From contig CAWBNO010000013.1 of the NCBI GenBank assembly GCA_963790095.1, positions 47,488 through 111,487 of the forward strand: a stretch of DNA of 64,000 nucleotides. Reading direction: 5' to 3'. Below, in pieces: positions 25,776 through 35,740 of this stretch. Below the pieces are notes generated by a model, which made no database searches, was not told where the DNA came from, and saw only the letters and a program-made list of their open reading frames with translations. Made by a program: the position numbers and the translations under genes. Positions within the stretch are counted from its first letter, which is position 1; every line of letters starts with the position of its first letter. Source of the stretch: JAAXQD01 sp963790095. Lineage in GTDB: Bacteria; Desulfobacterota; Desulfobacteria; Desulfobacterales; UBA11574.

Positions 25776-28700
25776 CTACTCCTTCGGCAACCCCCTTTCT
25801 TTCCACAAACCGTAAATCGCCGGCACCACCAAAAGGGTCAGAATGGTGGCACTGACCATGCCGCCGACCATGGGGGCAGCAATGCGCTTCATGACTTCGG
25901 AGCCGGTGCCGTGACTCCACATAATGGGCATCAGTCCGGCCATAATGGCCACCACGGTCATCATTTTCGGCCGCACCCGCAGGGCCGCGCCTTCTTCGAT
26001 GGCCTCCCATAGGTGTTTCCGGGTGAAGGCTTCCTGGTATCGGTCTTTAAATTTACGATAAGAAATGTCCAGGTAGATCAGCATCACCACCCCGGTTTCC
26101 GCCGCAACACCGGCCAGGGCGATGAATCCCACCCCCACGGCAACACTCATGTTGTACCCGAGCAGATACATCAACCACAATCCTCCGGTAAGGGAAAAGG
26201 GTACGCTCAGCATGATGATCAAGCTCTCGGCGATATTTTTAAAATTGAGATACAGGAGCAGAAAAATAATGACCAGGGTCATGGGCACCACGATCATCAT
26301 GCGTTTCTGGGCCCGCATCATATATTCATACTGACCGCTCCAGATCATGCTGTAGCCGGCCGGCAGTTTGATTTTTTCGTTGACGACCTGCTGCGCCTTT
26401 TTGACATATGTTCCAATGTCGATGTTCTTGATGTCCACGTAAATCCAGGCGGTGCTGCGGGCGTTTTCGCTTTTGACCACCGGCGGCCCCTTGACGATTT
26501 GTATCTCGGCCAGCTGGGTAATGGGTATTTGAGCACCTGAGGGCGTCGGCACCAGGATGCGTCTTAATTTTTCCGGTGTATCTCTGAGTTCCGATCCATA
26601 GCGAAGATTTACCGGATAGCGTTCCAATCCTTCCACGGTCTGGGTGATGTTCATGCCGCCGATGGCGGTCATGATGATATCCTGGACATCGCCGACGGTG
26701 AGGCCAAACCGCGCAGCTTCCATTCGTTTGATCCTGAAGTCTAAAAAATTTCCGCCGGTAACCCTTTCAGCGTATACGCTGAGGGTTCCGGGAACTTTCC
26801 GCATCACCGCTTCGATTTCTTCTCCCAGATCACTCAGCACCTGCAGGTCCTCACCCATGAGTTTGATTCCCACCGGTGTCTTTATTCCGGTGGAAAGCAT
26901 GTCGATGCGGGTTTTGATGGGCATGGTCCATGCATTGGTCAAACCGGGAAACTGGATGGCCTGATCGAGTTCTCTGACCAGTTTCTCCATGGTCATTCCC
27001 TTGCGCCACTCGGACTCGGGTTTAAGTGTAATGGTTGTTTCTATCATGGAAAGGGGCGCAGGATCGGTGGCCGTCTCTGCCCGGCCGATTTTGCCGAATA
27101 CGTGTTGGACTTCAGGAAAAGTGGCAATAATTCGGTCGGTCTGCTGGAGAAGCTCTTTGGCCTTTGTCACCGAGATGCCCGGCAGGGTGGTGGGCATATA
27201 AAGCAAATCCCCCTCGTTCAGCGGCGGCATAAATTCGGATCCGATGTTTTTCCAGGGGATATAACTTAAACCCAGAGCCACCACGGCTAAAAGGATAACC
27301 AGAATTTTGGCTTTGAGCACCAGTTTGATAATCGGGTGATAAATCCAAACCATAAAACGATTGACCGGGTTTTTCTTTTCCGGTCGGATCTTGCCGCGGA
27401 CCAAATAGCCCATTAGAATCGGGACGATGCTGACGGACAGCAGGGCAGCCCCCATCATGGCGTATGTCTTGGTAAAAGCCAGGGGCTTAAAAAGCCGGCC
27501 TTCCTGAGCTTCCAGGGTGAATACCGGCAAAAAACTGATGGCAATGATCAACAAAGAGAAAAAAAGGGCCGGTCCAACCTCTTTGGATGCATCCAAGATC
27601 AGATCCCAGTGAGGCTTTACCCCCCCATCGTGCTCAATGTGCTTGTGTGCATTTTCAATCATTACGATGGCCCCGTCCACCATGGCGCCGATAGCGATGG
27701 CAATACCGCTCAAACTCATAATGTTGGCATTGATCCCCTGCCTTTCCATAATAATAAAACTGATTAAAATTCCGACCGGCAGGGTGAAAATCGCTACAAA
27801 GGCGCTGCGCAGATGAAACAAAAAGACGATACAGACCAGCGCCACGATAACACTTTCCTCAATAAGCGTCCGTTTCAGGTTGTCCACGGCCCGCAGGATC
27901 AGACTTGAACGGTCGTAAACGCTTTGTATTCGAACGCCTTCGGGCAACCCTGCTTTGAGCTGATCCAGTCGTTTTTTGACATTTTCGATAACTTTGAGGG
28001 CATTTTCACCATACCGCATCACCACAATACCCCCGACGGTTTCGCCGGTACCGTTATTATCGGCAATTCCTCGCCGGAGCTCCGGACCGGTTTTAATGAT
28101 GGCAATGTTTCTGAGAAGGATCGGGGTGCCCCCTTTGTTGATGCCAAGGGAAATGTTTTTGAGGTCTTCCACGCTTTTGATATAGCCAAGCCCCCGAACC
28201 ATGAACTCGGTCTCGCCCATCTCCACCAGTTTGCCGCCCACATCATTGTTGCTTCGCTGGACGGCCATTTTGACCTTTTGAAGGGGGATGTTGTATGCCA
28301 GCAGTTTGTTGGGATCGACGATCACCTGATACTGTTTTACATACCCGCCGATGGAGGCTACTTCGGATACTCCGGGGACACTGGCAATCTCATAGCGCAG
28401 AAACCAGTCCTGAATCGAACGCAACTGGGCCAGATCATGCCGATCACTCTCCAGGGTATATTCATAGACCCATCCCACACCGGTGGCATCCGGTCCCAAG
28501 GACGGCGTTACGCCTTTGGGAAGGCGCCCGGAAACAAAGTTTAAATACTCCAGAACCCTGCTTCGTGCCCAATACAGATCGGTCCCGTCTTCGAAAATGA
28601 TGTAAACAAAAGAAAGGCCGAAAAATGAATAGCCGCGGACCACTTTGGCAAAGGGCACCGAAAGCATGGCCGTTGTCAGCGGATAGGTGACCTGATCTTC

Positions 28701-28883
28701 CACCACCTGGGGTGCCTGGCCGGAGTATTCGGTAAAAATGATCACCTGTACATCCGAAAGATCCGGTATGGCATCCAACGGCGTCTTCAACATGGCATAG
28801 ATGCCGGCCGCAATCACAAACACGGTCATCAGGATCACCAGAAATTTGTTTTTAATGGATAACTCTATGATTTTTTCTATCAT
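25776..28883 (-). CDS. cusA: Heavy-metal RND efflux pump inner-membrane subunit (CusA/CzcA family)
   Basis: A 1035-residue RND transporter, the usual family length. The N-terminal MIEKIIELSIKNKFLV begins TM1. Two large periplasmic domains lie between TM1-2 and TM7-8. The GIAIAIGAMVDGAIVMIENA segment in TM4 carries the proton-relay Asp and Glu typical of the heavy-metal branch. Methionines used in Cu(I)/Ag(I) relay occur in the periplasmic half, but the Cus triad was not fixed. It exports metal from periplasm to outside with CusB and the outer-membrane channel. It starts 66 bases after cusB. Copper or silver is favoured over zinc by the Met-rich neighbours. Confidence 0.93.
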   Translation of the reverse strand: MIEKIIELSIKNKFLVILMTVFVIAAGIYAMLKTPLDAIPDLSDVQVIIFTEYSGQAPQVVEDQVTYPLTTAMLSVPFAKVVRGYSFFGLSFVYIIFEDGTDLYWARSRVLEYLNFVSGRLPKGVTPSLGPDATGVGWVYEYTLESDRHDLAQLRSIQDWFLRYEIASVPGVSEVASIGGYVKQYQVIVDPNKLLAYNIPLQKVKMAVQRSNNDVGGKLVEMGETEFMVRGLGYIKSVEDLKNISLGINKGGTPILLRNIAIIKTGPELRRGIADNNGTGETVGGIVVMRYGENALKVIENVKKRLDQLKAGLPEGVRIQSVYDRSSLILRAVDNLKRTLIEESVIVALVCIVFLFHLRSAFVAIFTLPVGILISFIIMERQGINANIMSLSGIAIAIGAMVDGAIVMIENAHKHIEHDGGVKPHWDLILDASKEVGPALFFSLLIIAISFLPVFTLEAQEGRLFKPLAFTKTYAMMGAALLSVSIVPILMGYLVRGKIRPEKKNPVNRFMVWIYHPIIKLVLKAKILVILLAVVALGLSYIPWKNIGSEFMPPLNEGDLLYMPTTLPGISVTKAKELLQQTDRIIATFPEVQHVFGKIGRAETATDPAPLSMIETTITLKPESEWRKGMTMEKLVRELDQAIQFPGLTNAWTMPIKTRIDMLSTGIKTPVGIKLMGEDLQVLSDLGEEIEAVMRKVPGTLSVYAERVTGGNFLDFRIKRMEAARFGLTVGDVQDIIMTAIGGMNITQTVEGLERYPVNLRYGSELRDTPEKLRRILVPTPSGAQIPITQLAEIQIVKGPPVVKSENARSTAWIYVDIKNIDIGTYVKKAQQVVNEKIKLPAGYSMIWSGQYEYMMRAQKRMMIVVPMTLVIIFLLLYLNFKNIAESLIIMLSVPFSLTGGLWLMYLLGYNMSVAVGVGFIALAGVAAETGVVMLIYLDISYRKFKDRYQEAFTRKHLWEAIEEGAALRVRPKMMTVVAIMAGLMPIMWSHGTGSEVMKRIAAPMVGGMVSATILTLLVVPAIYGLWKERGLPKE

Positions 28884-28949
28884 TTCATCGTGCGCTTTCT
28901 GTTCTTCAAATTCCCGAGGAACATTTTATGAATACCGTTAACCAGATGT

Positions 28950-30392
28950 CTACTTATGTGGATCCGCCTTTGAATTTTCAGTCGTCGGGTCCATTTTCAT
29001 ATCCGACATGTCGAGATCGTCGGATTCTGTTGTCATAGATTCGGCTGAATTTGAAATTGGACGTTGCTGTTGGACTTCCAGCATCTTTTGAATGGCCTCT
29101 CGCAGACGGCTTTCAGAATCGAGCATGAACTGAGCTGAGATCACAATCGCTTCGTTTTCCTTGAGACCTTCTAATACCTGGAACTCATTGTCGTTGCCTT
29201 CCACGCCGAGTTTGACTTCCCGGGGCTGAAATTTGCCCTTGCCGAGGGCCACAAAAACGATCTTTCGAACGCCGCTGTCGATGACCGCTTCCTGGGGAAT
29301 CACCAGACTGTCTCCGGCAATGGCGGACTCGAGGGTCACATTGACGTACATATCCGGCTTCAGCTGATAATCCGGGTTGGGGAATTCCAATCTGAGGGTG
29401 GCCGTGCGGGTCTTGGCCGAAAGAAACGGATAGACGAACAGCACGTTGCCGTAAAAAATTTTACCGGGAATGTAAGACAGTTCCATTTTTGCAGGCATCC
29501 CCTTTCGAACCCAGGGGAGCTCGTATTCATAGATGTCCACATCCACCCACACCCTTGAAAGATCGGTGATTTCATACTGGTTCTGGCCCGCTGTTACATA
29601 ATGACCCTGAAAGGCATTCTTCTTCATGACCACGCCCCGTGCCGGAGAATATATGGTCAGAGTCTTTTGGACGTTACCGGTATTTTCGATGGTCTTTATC
29701 TGCTTTTCGCTCAAATCCCAGTATCTCAGTCGGGTACGGGAGGCTTTCAAAAGGCGTTGGGCCCCTTCACGGATGCTGGGATAGGAACTGTCTTTTAGAT
29801 CTCTATTATGCTGAAGTGCCAGAAGATATTCCTCCTGGGCGGTTAACAGTTCAGGACTGTAAATATCAAACAGCGGTTGACCTTTTTTTACCGTTTCGCC
29901 GACAAAATCAACATACAACTTTTCAATCCATCCGCTGAACTTGGTATTGACCGTATAGATTCGCCTTTCATCGTAGGTGATGTTGCCGAATGTCCGGATA
30001 TGTTTGACCAGGGGTTTCCGTTCTACCCGCCCCAGACGAACGCCCATATTTTGAATGGTCACCGGATCGATACGGATGGTCGAAGCCGCCGCCTTATCTC
30101 CGCCGTCTTCTTCGTACACCGGTACCAGATCCATACCCATGGGAGATTTTCCCGGTTCGTTTCGGATATACGTCGGATCCATGGGGGCAGCCCAGTATTT
30201 GATCTTTTTGCCGGTTTTGGGATCGATCATTCCTGCTTTGAGTGCCTTTTCCGCGGCAAAGACCTTTTTCACCGTAACGTAGGGTACGTCAGCCGGATTC
30301 ATATCCATCCCCGACCCGGTGACCCACACGGCGAGCACGACCATCCACCCAAAGGTTTTTCGAAGAATTGATCTGTTTATGAATCGTTTCAT
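28950..30392 (-). CDS. cusB: RND efflux periplasmic adaptor with metal-binding N-terminus (CusB family)
   Basis: A 480-residue membrane-fusion protein. After a signal or anchor segment (about 9-28), residues 65-92 hold the heavy-metal-binding motif (YWAAPMDPTYIR, then PMGMDLVPVY) found in CusB/CzcB-type adaptors. The hairpin, lipoyl and beta-barrel parts follow. A Met/Asp-rich tail (DDLDMSDMKMDP) closes the protein. It links the pump to the outer-membrane channel and hands metal to CusA. Its ATG overlaps the stop of the upstream channel gene (ATGA), showing translational coupling. Confidence 0.92.
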   Translation of the reverse strand: MKRFINRSILRKTFGWMVVLAVWVTGSGMDMNPADVPYVTVKKVFAAEKALKAGMIDPKTGKKIKYWAAPMDPTYIRNEPGKSPMGMDLVPVYEEDGGDKAAASTIRIDPVTIQNMGVRLGRVERKPLVKHIRTFGNITYDERRIYTVNTKFSGWIEKLYVDFVGETVKKGQPLFDIYSPELLTAQEEYLLALQHNRDLKDSSYPSIREGAQRLLKASRTRLRYWDLSEKQIKTIENTGNVQKTLTIYSPARGVVMKKNAFQGHYVTAGQNQYEITDLSRVWVDVDIYEYELPWVRKGMPAKMELSYIPGKIFYGNVLFVYPFLSAKTRTATLRLEFPNPDYQLKPDMYVNVTLESAIAGDSLVIPQEAVIDSGVRKIVFVALGKGKFQPREVKLGVEGNDNEFQVLEGLKENEAIVISAQFMLDSESRLREAIQKMLEVQQQRPISNSAESMTTESDDLDMSDMKMDPTTENSKADPHK

Positions 30393-31736
30393 GATATTTT
30401 TTCCTTTTGCAAATAAGATAGGGTGTCACCGGAATTTTGAGGATAAAGGGGTGCGCCCAAAACCTCTTCCAGCTCCGCACGCTTTTTATACAGGCTGAAC
30501 AAGTAATTTTCGGATTGAAGTTGGAAACGAAGCAACCGAATTTGGGCATTGATGGTCGTATTGAAGTTTACCTTGTTCACCGAATAGGCGGTCAAGGAAG
30601 AGCGCGCCCATTGTTCTGCCTGGACGATCAGGGCATCTGTTATGAGGCGGTAGTTTTTCTGCAAATTTTGGATATCGGTCGCCAGGGTGTCAATTTTGTA
30701 AGGGAGATTGTTGGCCAAATTTTTATAAGATTGTAATGCGGCCTGATGACGCAGTTTGGTGGCTTCGAGTTTTTTGTCCTGTCTGGTTTTCTGCCAGAGG
30801 GGAATGTTGAGCACCACAGAGGTTGAAAAAAAGTCTGCACGGTCCTGGCCGCTCTCACTCTCGTCCCGCTGACCGTATGCCACTGTGAAATCCATATCCG
30901 GCCAATAATCCTTTCGAGCCAACTCGATTTCCACATGGCTCAGTTCGATGTCGGCCTGCTTGACTTTTAGCCACGGGTTCAGGGTCAAGACACGCGTTTT
31001 CAATTTTTCTGTTTCCATTATCAGATCGGGATATGGCATGCTTTCAGGGGGTGTTACCGGGGTGAAACTTTCCCGATTGAGCAGGCCGTTGACTTGATCT
31101 TCCAGGGTGCGGCGTTTGTTTCCTAAAGTGATCTGTTCGTCAAGAAGTTTGCTCACTTCTACCTGGGCTTGTAAAACATCTTGCTGGAGACCCTGGCCGG
31201 CTGCATATCTCGTCTCCGATACCCGGAGCAACTGGGTTAACATTTTAATCAATCGCTCGTTAATTTTCTGGGCGCTGCCGACAAAACCGAGTTCATAATA
31301 CGCCAACGCAATTTGCCGGGCGAGTTCCAGCCGTTTTGCCTTTAGGACGGCTTCCTGACGGATCGCTTCCATGGCTGCCCGCTGGGATTGGAGGTCTAAT
31401 TTGCCGAACCACGGTATTTTCTGGGCGATGAAAAGCTGCTTTTGGGTCATCGGCTCCTGGTCGAACCTGAAGGTGTCGGTGGGAAGATTCAGCAAGCCGA
31501 TCCCGATGCGAGGATCGTTCAATGAACCGGCAAAGGAGATCTCTTCTTTGAGACTTTCCACCTTGGACTCCATGCTCTTGATGTCTTGGTTATTGGCCAA
31601 CCCTTCTTCGAATCAGCCGGCCCAGTGGTTGGGGCGCCCAGATGGAAGGGTCGTCTGCCGAAACGTTGAGGGCTGTAAATAGAATCACGGTCGCTGCCCA
31701 CGTCGAATATAATAATTTTCGTAACAACGGTTTCAT
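30389..31736 (-). CDS. cusC: Outer-membrane efflux channel (TolC/CusC family), frameshifted
   Basis: The gene starts at ATG 31736 after GGGAGG, with a signal peptide (MKPLLRKLLYSTWAATVILF) and a mature start to residue about 42. At about 31610 one extra base shifts the frame: CTGATT-C-GAAGAAGGG should read LI-EEGLANNQ. The remaining 403 residues in the new frame are a complete channel protein of the outer-membrane efflux family (two repeated helical hairpins, YYELGF and RYAAGQGLQQDVLQAQVEV). A product without the N-terminus could not be exported, so this is either a broken gene or a sequencing error. It is first in the efflux operon, behind the sigma-54 promoter at 31778-31793. Confidence 0.85.
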
Positions 31737-31777
31737 TTCAAACCTCCCTGAATGGTTGGGATTTGTACGTGAATTAG

Positions 31778-31793
31778 AGCAAAACACGTGCCA
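31778..31793 (-). promoter_or_regulatory. Sigma-54 (-24/-12) promoter of the metal efflux operon
   Basis: On the minus strand the sequence is TGGCACGTGTTTTGCT, an exact match to TGGCAC-N5-TTGCW. The transcript would start about 30 bases before the cusC ATG. The divergent gene pair encodes a histidine kinase and a sigma-54 activator, the expected control system. Confidence 0.85.
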
Positions 31794-31856
31794 AAGTTAT
31801 AACGTGTTGGAATTAACATAAAAGATGTTCTGGGACAAATTGAACAAATTAAAGGG

Positions 31857-31873
31857 TGCGCAAATTGTGCGCA
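31857..31873. promoter_or_regulatory. Upstream activator site 1 (palindrome)
   Basis: TGCGCAAATTGTGCGCA is a 17-base inverted repeat (TGCGCA arms) centred about 100 bases upstream of the predicted sigma-54 start, the normal distance for an enhancer-binding protein. Confidence 0.65.
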
Positions 31874-31896
31874 TTTTATGGAAATTTACGGTCTAT

Positions 31897-31915
31897 GTGC
31901 GAAATATATTTGCAC
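31897..31915. promoter_or_regulatory. Upstream activator site 2 (palindrome)
   Basis: GTGCGAAATATATTTGCAC is a near-perfect inverted repeat related to the first site. Its centre is 41 bases away, four helical turns, so two activator dimers could sit on the same face of the DNA. Confidence 0.6.
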
Positions 31916-32263
31916 TCACGATGTTGCTGTGGTATTTGAAAGCGTTAGTAGGTGAGAATGTTAACCAAATTCGAATGAGAGCTGCACGTTGGCAACTGAA
32001 ATACAGTATGTTGTATTTATAGAAAAGTATCAAGCAGATTCTCTTGGATGACTTAAACCATCTGCCCGATAACACGCCAAATTCGAGTTAATTAACTTAA
32101 CGTCTCGGGAATTCTACAGTTTATTGGAAATGAAGGTGTTTTTTAGGCGTATACTTTTAACTCGGACATGGAATAATAATTTAAATAAGATGACATTCCT
32201 CTATTTAATTCCCGTAAATAGGAATTTTACAATAACCCAATGTTCCATCATTCCAATTGTGCC

Positions 32264-32296
32264 CTGCCCGCTCGTACCTTGCAATGACAGGCGGGA
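32264..32296 (+). repeat. REP-like repeat (CCTGCCCGCTCGTACCT type), copy 1
   Basis: A 33-base unit whose ends CCTGCC and GGCAGG-like bases can pair. The same unit occurs in reverse at 36258-36289, with a few changes. Confidence 0.6.
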
Positions 32297-32375
32297 CGAA
32301 GCGAACTAAGTTCTGTTTTCAGTATAATTCGCAACGAACCTCTCTTGTTTGACCGGAGGCAACCTTGGGTGTTTT

Positions 32376-34130
32376 ATGAGAATCCTGAAATTAAAACGGC
32401 TGTACCTGCCCGCCCTGTCCATCCTTGCCGTGGTGGTTCTTCTGCTCGTCCTCATCAGTATCTCCACCTACCGTAATTTGAAACGGCAGGAAAAGACCGT
32501 CTTGACTTTTGTACATCAGCAGGGGTTGGCCATCCTCCATACGTTGGAAGCCGGTGCCCGGTCCGGCATGGTAATGAATCAATGGGGAAAAGATTCCATT
32601 GGGAACCTTATAATGGAAACCGGAAAAGATGAAAACATTGCATATGTCTATCTCATCGATTCACAGGGTACCGTTGTCCACCATTCAAATCCGTCGTTTG
32701 GGGGCATGTCTTCAGCCTGGCGCCCGCAGTTGGACGATGAGAATCCAGTCCAAAGCCGGGTTAGAAAGCTGGCGGACGGCACCCAGGTGTACGATCTGGC
32801 CAAACGCTTTTCTCCACGCCCATCGTTGCTTATGAATCAAGGTCAAAAAGGAATGATGGGCCCCGGCCCCGGTATGTCTTCCCATAACCATTCAGACAGC
32901 GTCATTGTTCTGGGACTTAAAATGACGGCCTTTGAAGCGGCCCGCCGCTCGGATATTCATCATGCCGTGGTTATGGCGGCCATTCTTGTGGCCCTGGGAA
33001 CCGGAGCGCTGTTCTTCATATTTGTCATCCAGAACTATTATCTGGTGGACAGGACCCTTGAACAGACTCGGGACTATACCCGGCAGGTGGTGGCCAACAT
33101 GGCCAACGGCCTCCTAAGTATCGACCCGGAAGGCCGCATTCGCTCATATAACCGGCTATCACTGGAATTGCTGGGACTCAAAGAGGCCGGGATCGATGGA
33201 ATGGACCTGAAATCGGTGATGGACTTCCAGGAAACCGGCATTGACCGAACCCTTTCAATACGTCAGCCGGTGTTTGAACGAGAATACCTTCACCGACAAA
33301 AATCCGGTGCGCTGATGCCGATGACCCTGAGCGTCACGCCGATCCTTGACGAGAAACAGACCTGCACCGGGGCCGTTATCGTACTCAGGGACTTGAGGGA
33401 AATCAAGAAACTGGAGGAGAAGATCCGGCATTCGGAAAAACTTGCGGCCATCGGGGAACTGGCTGCCGGGGTCGCCCATGAAATCCGAAACCCCCTCAGC
33501 TCCATCAAGGGATTTGCCCGGTTCCTGGCCCATTCTCTTTCGGATCGGGTCCAGGAAAAAGAATATGCTGAAATTATGGTCAAAGAAGTCGATCGGATTA
33601 ACCGTGTGGTCAATGATCTGCTTACGTTTGCACGTCCGTTGGAGCCCGAACTGGCACCGACAGATGTCCTGGAGCTGGGGGAACATACCATGCGGCTGGT
33701 GGAAACCGATGCACGGTCCCGTGACATAAAGATCCGCAGTATCATCGATCCGGATTTAAAGCGTTTTTTTCTGGATGCCAATCAGATCACCCAGGCACTG
33801 CTCAATCTCATGCTGAATGCCCTCCAGGAAGTCGATAACGGTGGGAGTATAGACGTGGGTGCGGATGTCAATGAATCGGGCACCCGGCTGAATATTTGGG
33901 TGGAAGACGACGGACCGGGGATTCCCCGGGATAAAAAGAAAAAGATTTTCGATCCTTTTTTTACCACCCGGCAAAAAGGCACCGGGTTGGGGCTTGCCAT
34001 TGTTCATAAAATCGTTGAAAACCACCGGGGTGAAATTTGGGTGGAAAGCCCGTTGCCCGGAAAAACCCGAGGGAGTCGATTTGTCATGAGCCTTCCGGTG
34101 GACCCGCCGGGCATTGATGAGAAGCCGTAA
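32376..34130 (+). CDS. Membrane sensor histidine kinase, ZraS-like, Met/His-rich sensor
   Basis: A 584-residue kinase: membrane helix 10-30, periplasmic sensor to about 190, second helix about 198-220, PAS domain 230-345, HisKA with phospho-acceptor His368 (GVAHEIRNPLSS), and an ATPase domain with the DDGPGIP and GTGLGLAIV boxes. The sensor has a Met/Gly/His-rich stretch from residue 153 (MNQGQKGMMGPGPGMSSHNH) suited to metal binding. ATG 32376 is preferred to a TTG at 32349. It is followed at 38 bases by its sigma-54 response regulator and is divergent from the efflux operon. It probably senses periplasmic copper, silver or zinc. Confidence 0.9.
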   Translation: MRILKLKRLYLPALSILAVVVLLLVLISISTYRNLKRQEKTVLTFVHQQGLAILHTLEAGARSGMVMNQWGKDSIGNLIMETGKDENIAYVYLIDSQGTVVHHSNPSFGGMSSAWRPQLDDENPVQSRVRKLADGTQVYDLAKRFSPRPSLLMNQGQKGMMGPGPGMSSHNHSDSVIVLGLKMTAFEAARRSDIHHAVVMAAILVALGTGALFFIFVIQNYYLVDRTLEQTRDYTRQVVANMANGLLSIDPEGRIRSYNRLSLELLGLKEAGIDGMDLKSVMDFQETGIDRTLSIRQPVFEREYLHRQKSGALMPMTLSVTPILDEKQTCTGAVIVLRDLREIKKLEEKIRHSEKLAAIGELAAGVAHEIRNPLSSIKGFARFLAHSLSDRVQEKEYAEIMVKEVDRINRVVNDLLTFARPLEPELAPTDVLELGEHTMRLVETDARSRDIKIRSIIDPDLKRFFLDANQITQALLNLMLNALQEVDNGGSIDVGADVNESGTRLNIWVEDDGPGIPRDKKKKIFDPFFTTRQKGTGLGLAIVHKIVENHRGEIWVESPLPGKTRGSRFVMSLPVDPPGIDEKP

Positions 34131-34168
34131 CATCCGACAATATATTATTTGTCAAATAAGGGAAAAAC

Positions 34169-35524
34169 ATGAAACCGAAAATCCTAATTGTCGATGACGA
34201 AACCGCACATTTAAAGATGCTTGAAACTGTGCTTTCGGCTGAAGGATATCAGATACAACCGGCGGAGGACGGACAAACGGCAATTGCCGCCGTGGAAGAG
34301 CGCTTCTATGACCTCATATTGATGGACATCCGCATGAATCGGATGGGTGGAATCGAGGCGTTGAAAAGAATTAAGGAAATCAGTTCCGGGATACCGGTCA
34401 TCATGATGACCGCCTATTCTTCAGTAGGCACGGCCGTGGATGCTTTAAAATCAGGCGCCTATGATTATTTGACCAAGCCCCTGGATATCGATGAGCTCAA
34501 AATCCTGGTGAAAAAAGCATTGCATCATCACCAGCTGGAACTGGAAAATGTTTATCTGAAGGAAAGGTTGGAAGATCGCTTCGATTTTTCGAATATCATC
34601 GGCCGAGGTTCCGCCATGAAACAGGTATTGGAAACCATCGCATTGGTGGCACCCACCGAAGCCACCGTGCTCATAACCGGTGAAAGCGGAACGGGCAAGG
34701 AACTCATGGTCAACGCCATCCATCAAAACAGCCCGCGAAGGGAAAAACCCCTGATCAAGGTCAACTGTGCCGCCCTGTCCGAAACCCTATTGGAAAGCGA
34801 GTTGTTCGGCCATGAAAAAGGTGCATTTACCGGGGCGCTGAAATATCGACAGGGCCGCTTTCAACGGGCCCATCAGGGAACCATATTCCTGGATGAAATC
34901 GCAGAGATGGCGCCCCAAACACAGGCCAAGATTCTCCGTGTGCTTCAGGAGCGGGAGTTCGAACCCGTGGGCAGCTCGAATACGGTTCGGATAGACACCC
35001 GAGTGATCGCTGCAACCAACAGGAATCTGGACGAAGAAATTCAGGACGGCCGCTTCCGCGAAGATCTTTTTTATCGAATCAATGTGGTCACCCTCAGCAT
35101 ACCCCCCTTGCGCGAACGGCGAGACGACATCCCCCTACTTGCCGATTTTTTCCTTAAACAGTATGCGGAAAAGAACCGTAGGCTCATCAAGGGATTTACG
35201 CCCCGAGCCACCGATTTGCTCATGCGTTACGACTGGCCCGGAAATGTTAGAGAACTTGAGAACATGGTGGAACGGGCCGTGATTATGTCTCGCGGAGACA
35301 TGATCACTCCCGACGAATTCTCCGATGTCTTGCGAGCACTGGACCCGGAGGTGACAAAACCTGAAATCGATCTCACGCCGGGAAGATCACTCAAAGATGT
35401 TGAAAAACAGATGATCCTAAGAACCCTGGCGGAGACCGACGGTAATCGAACCCATGCGTCAAAGATACTGGGTATCAGCCGTCGGACCCTGCAGATTAAA
35501 CTGAAAGCGTATGGAATTAATTAG
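34169..35524 (+). CDS. Sigma-54-dependent response regulator, ZraR/NtrC-like
   Basis: A 451-residue activator: receiver domain with phospho-acceptor Asp53 (LILMDIRM), AAA+ domain from about 145 to 375 with Walker A GESGTGKE, the sigma-54 contact loop GAFTGA intact, and an arginine-finger region FREDLFYRINV. A Fis-type helix-turn-helix lies at the end (NRTHASKILGISRRTLQIKL). It forms the partner of the kinase upstream. Target sites are likely the two palindromes and the sigma-54 promoter ahead of cusC. Confidence 0.94.
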   Translation: MKPKILIVDDETAHLKMLETVLSAEGYQIQPAEDGQTAIAAVEERFYDLILMDIRMNRMGGIEALKRIKEISSGIPVIMMTAYSSVGTAVDALKSGAYDYLTKPLDIDELKILVKKALHHHQLELENVYLKERLEDRFDFSNIIGRGSAMKQVLETIALVAPTEATVLITGESGTGKELMVNAIHQNSPRREKPLIKVNCAALSETLLESELFGHEKGAFTGALKYRQGRFQRAHQGTIFLDEIAEMAPQTQAKILRVLQEREFEPVGSSNTVRIDTRVIAATNRNLDEEIQDGRFREDLFYRINVVTLSIPPLRERRDDIPLLADFFLKQYAEKNRRLIKGFTPRATDLLMRYDWPGNVRELENMVERAVIMSRGDMITPDEFSDVLRALDPEVTKPEIDLTPGRSLKDVEKQMILRTLAETDGNRTHASKILGISRRTLQIKLKAYGIN

Positions 35525-35722
35525 TTTCCATCCATAAATGGTCCTTTTTGCCCGGATCTGCGTTCTCCGCGGGTTTCCGGCTGCGGCATACAGGAAGTAT
35601 GCCTCACCGAAAACCCTTGTGCGGCCTTGATCCAGACAAAAATTGCTCATTTATGAATTGGAAACGCAACGTGCCTATTTAACAATTGTGGATGGACACT
35701 AATTAGTTTCCATCCGAAAATG
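35524..35722. repeat. Inverted and direct repeat cluster, non-coding
   Basis: GTTTCCATCCATAAATGG (35524-35541) recurs inverted at 35648-35665 and directly at 35706-35722, with a few mismatches. Inside is a small hairpin, GCATAC-AGGAA-GTATGC. No gene is present between the regulator stop and the end of the Nudix gene. Confidence 0.55.
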
Positions 35723-35740
35723 GCCTTTTCCCGGGACGTG

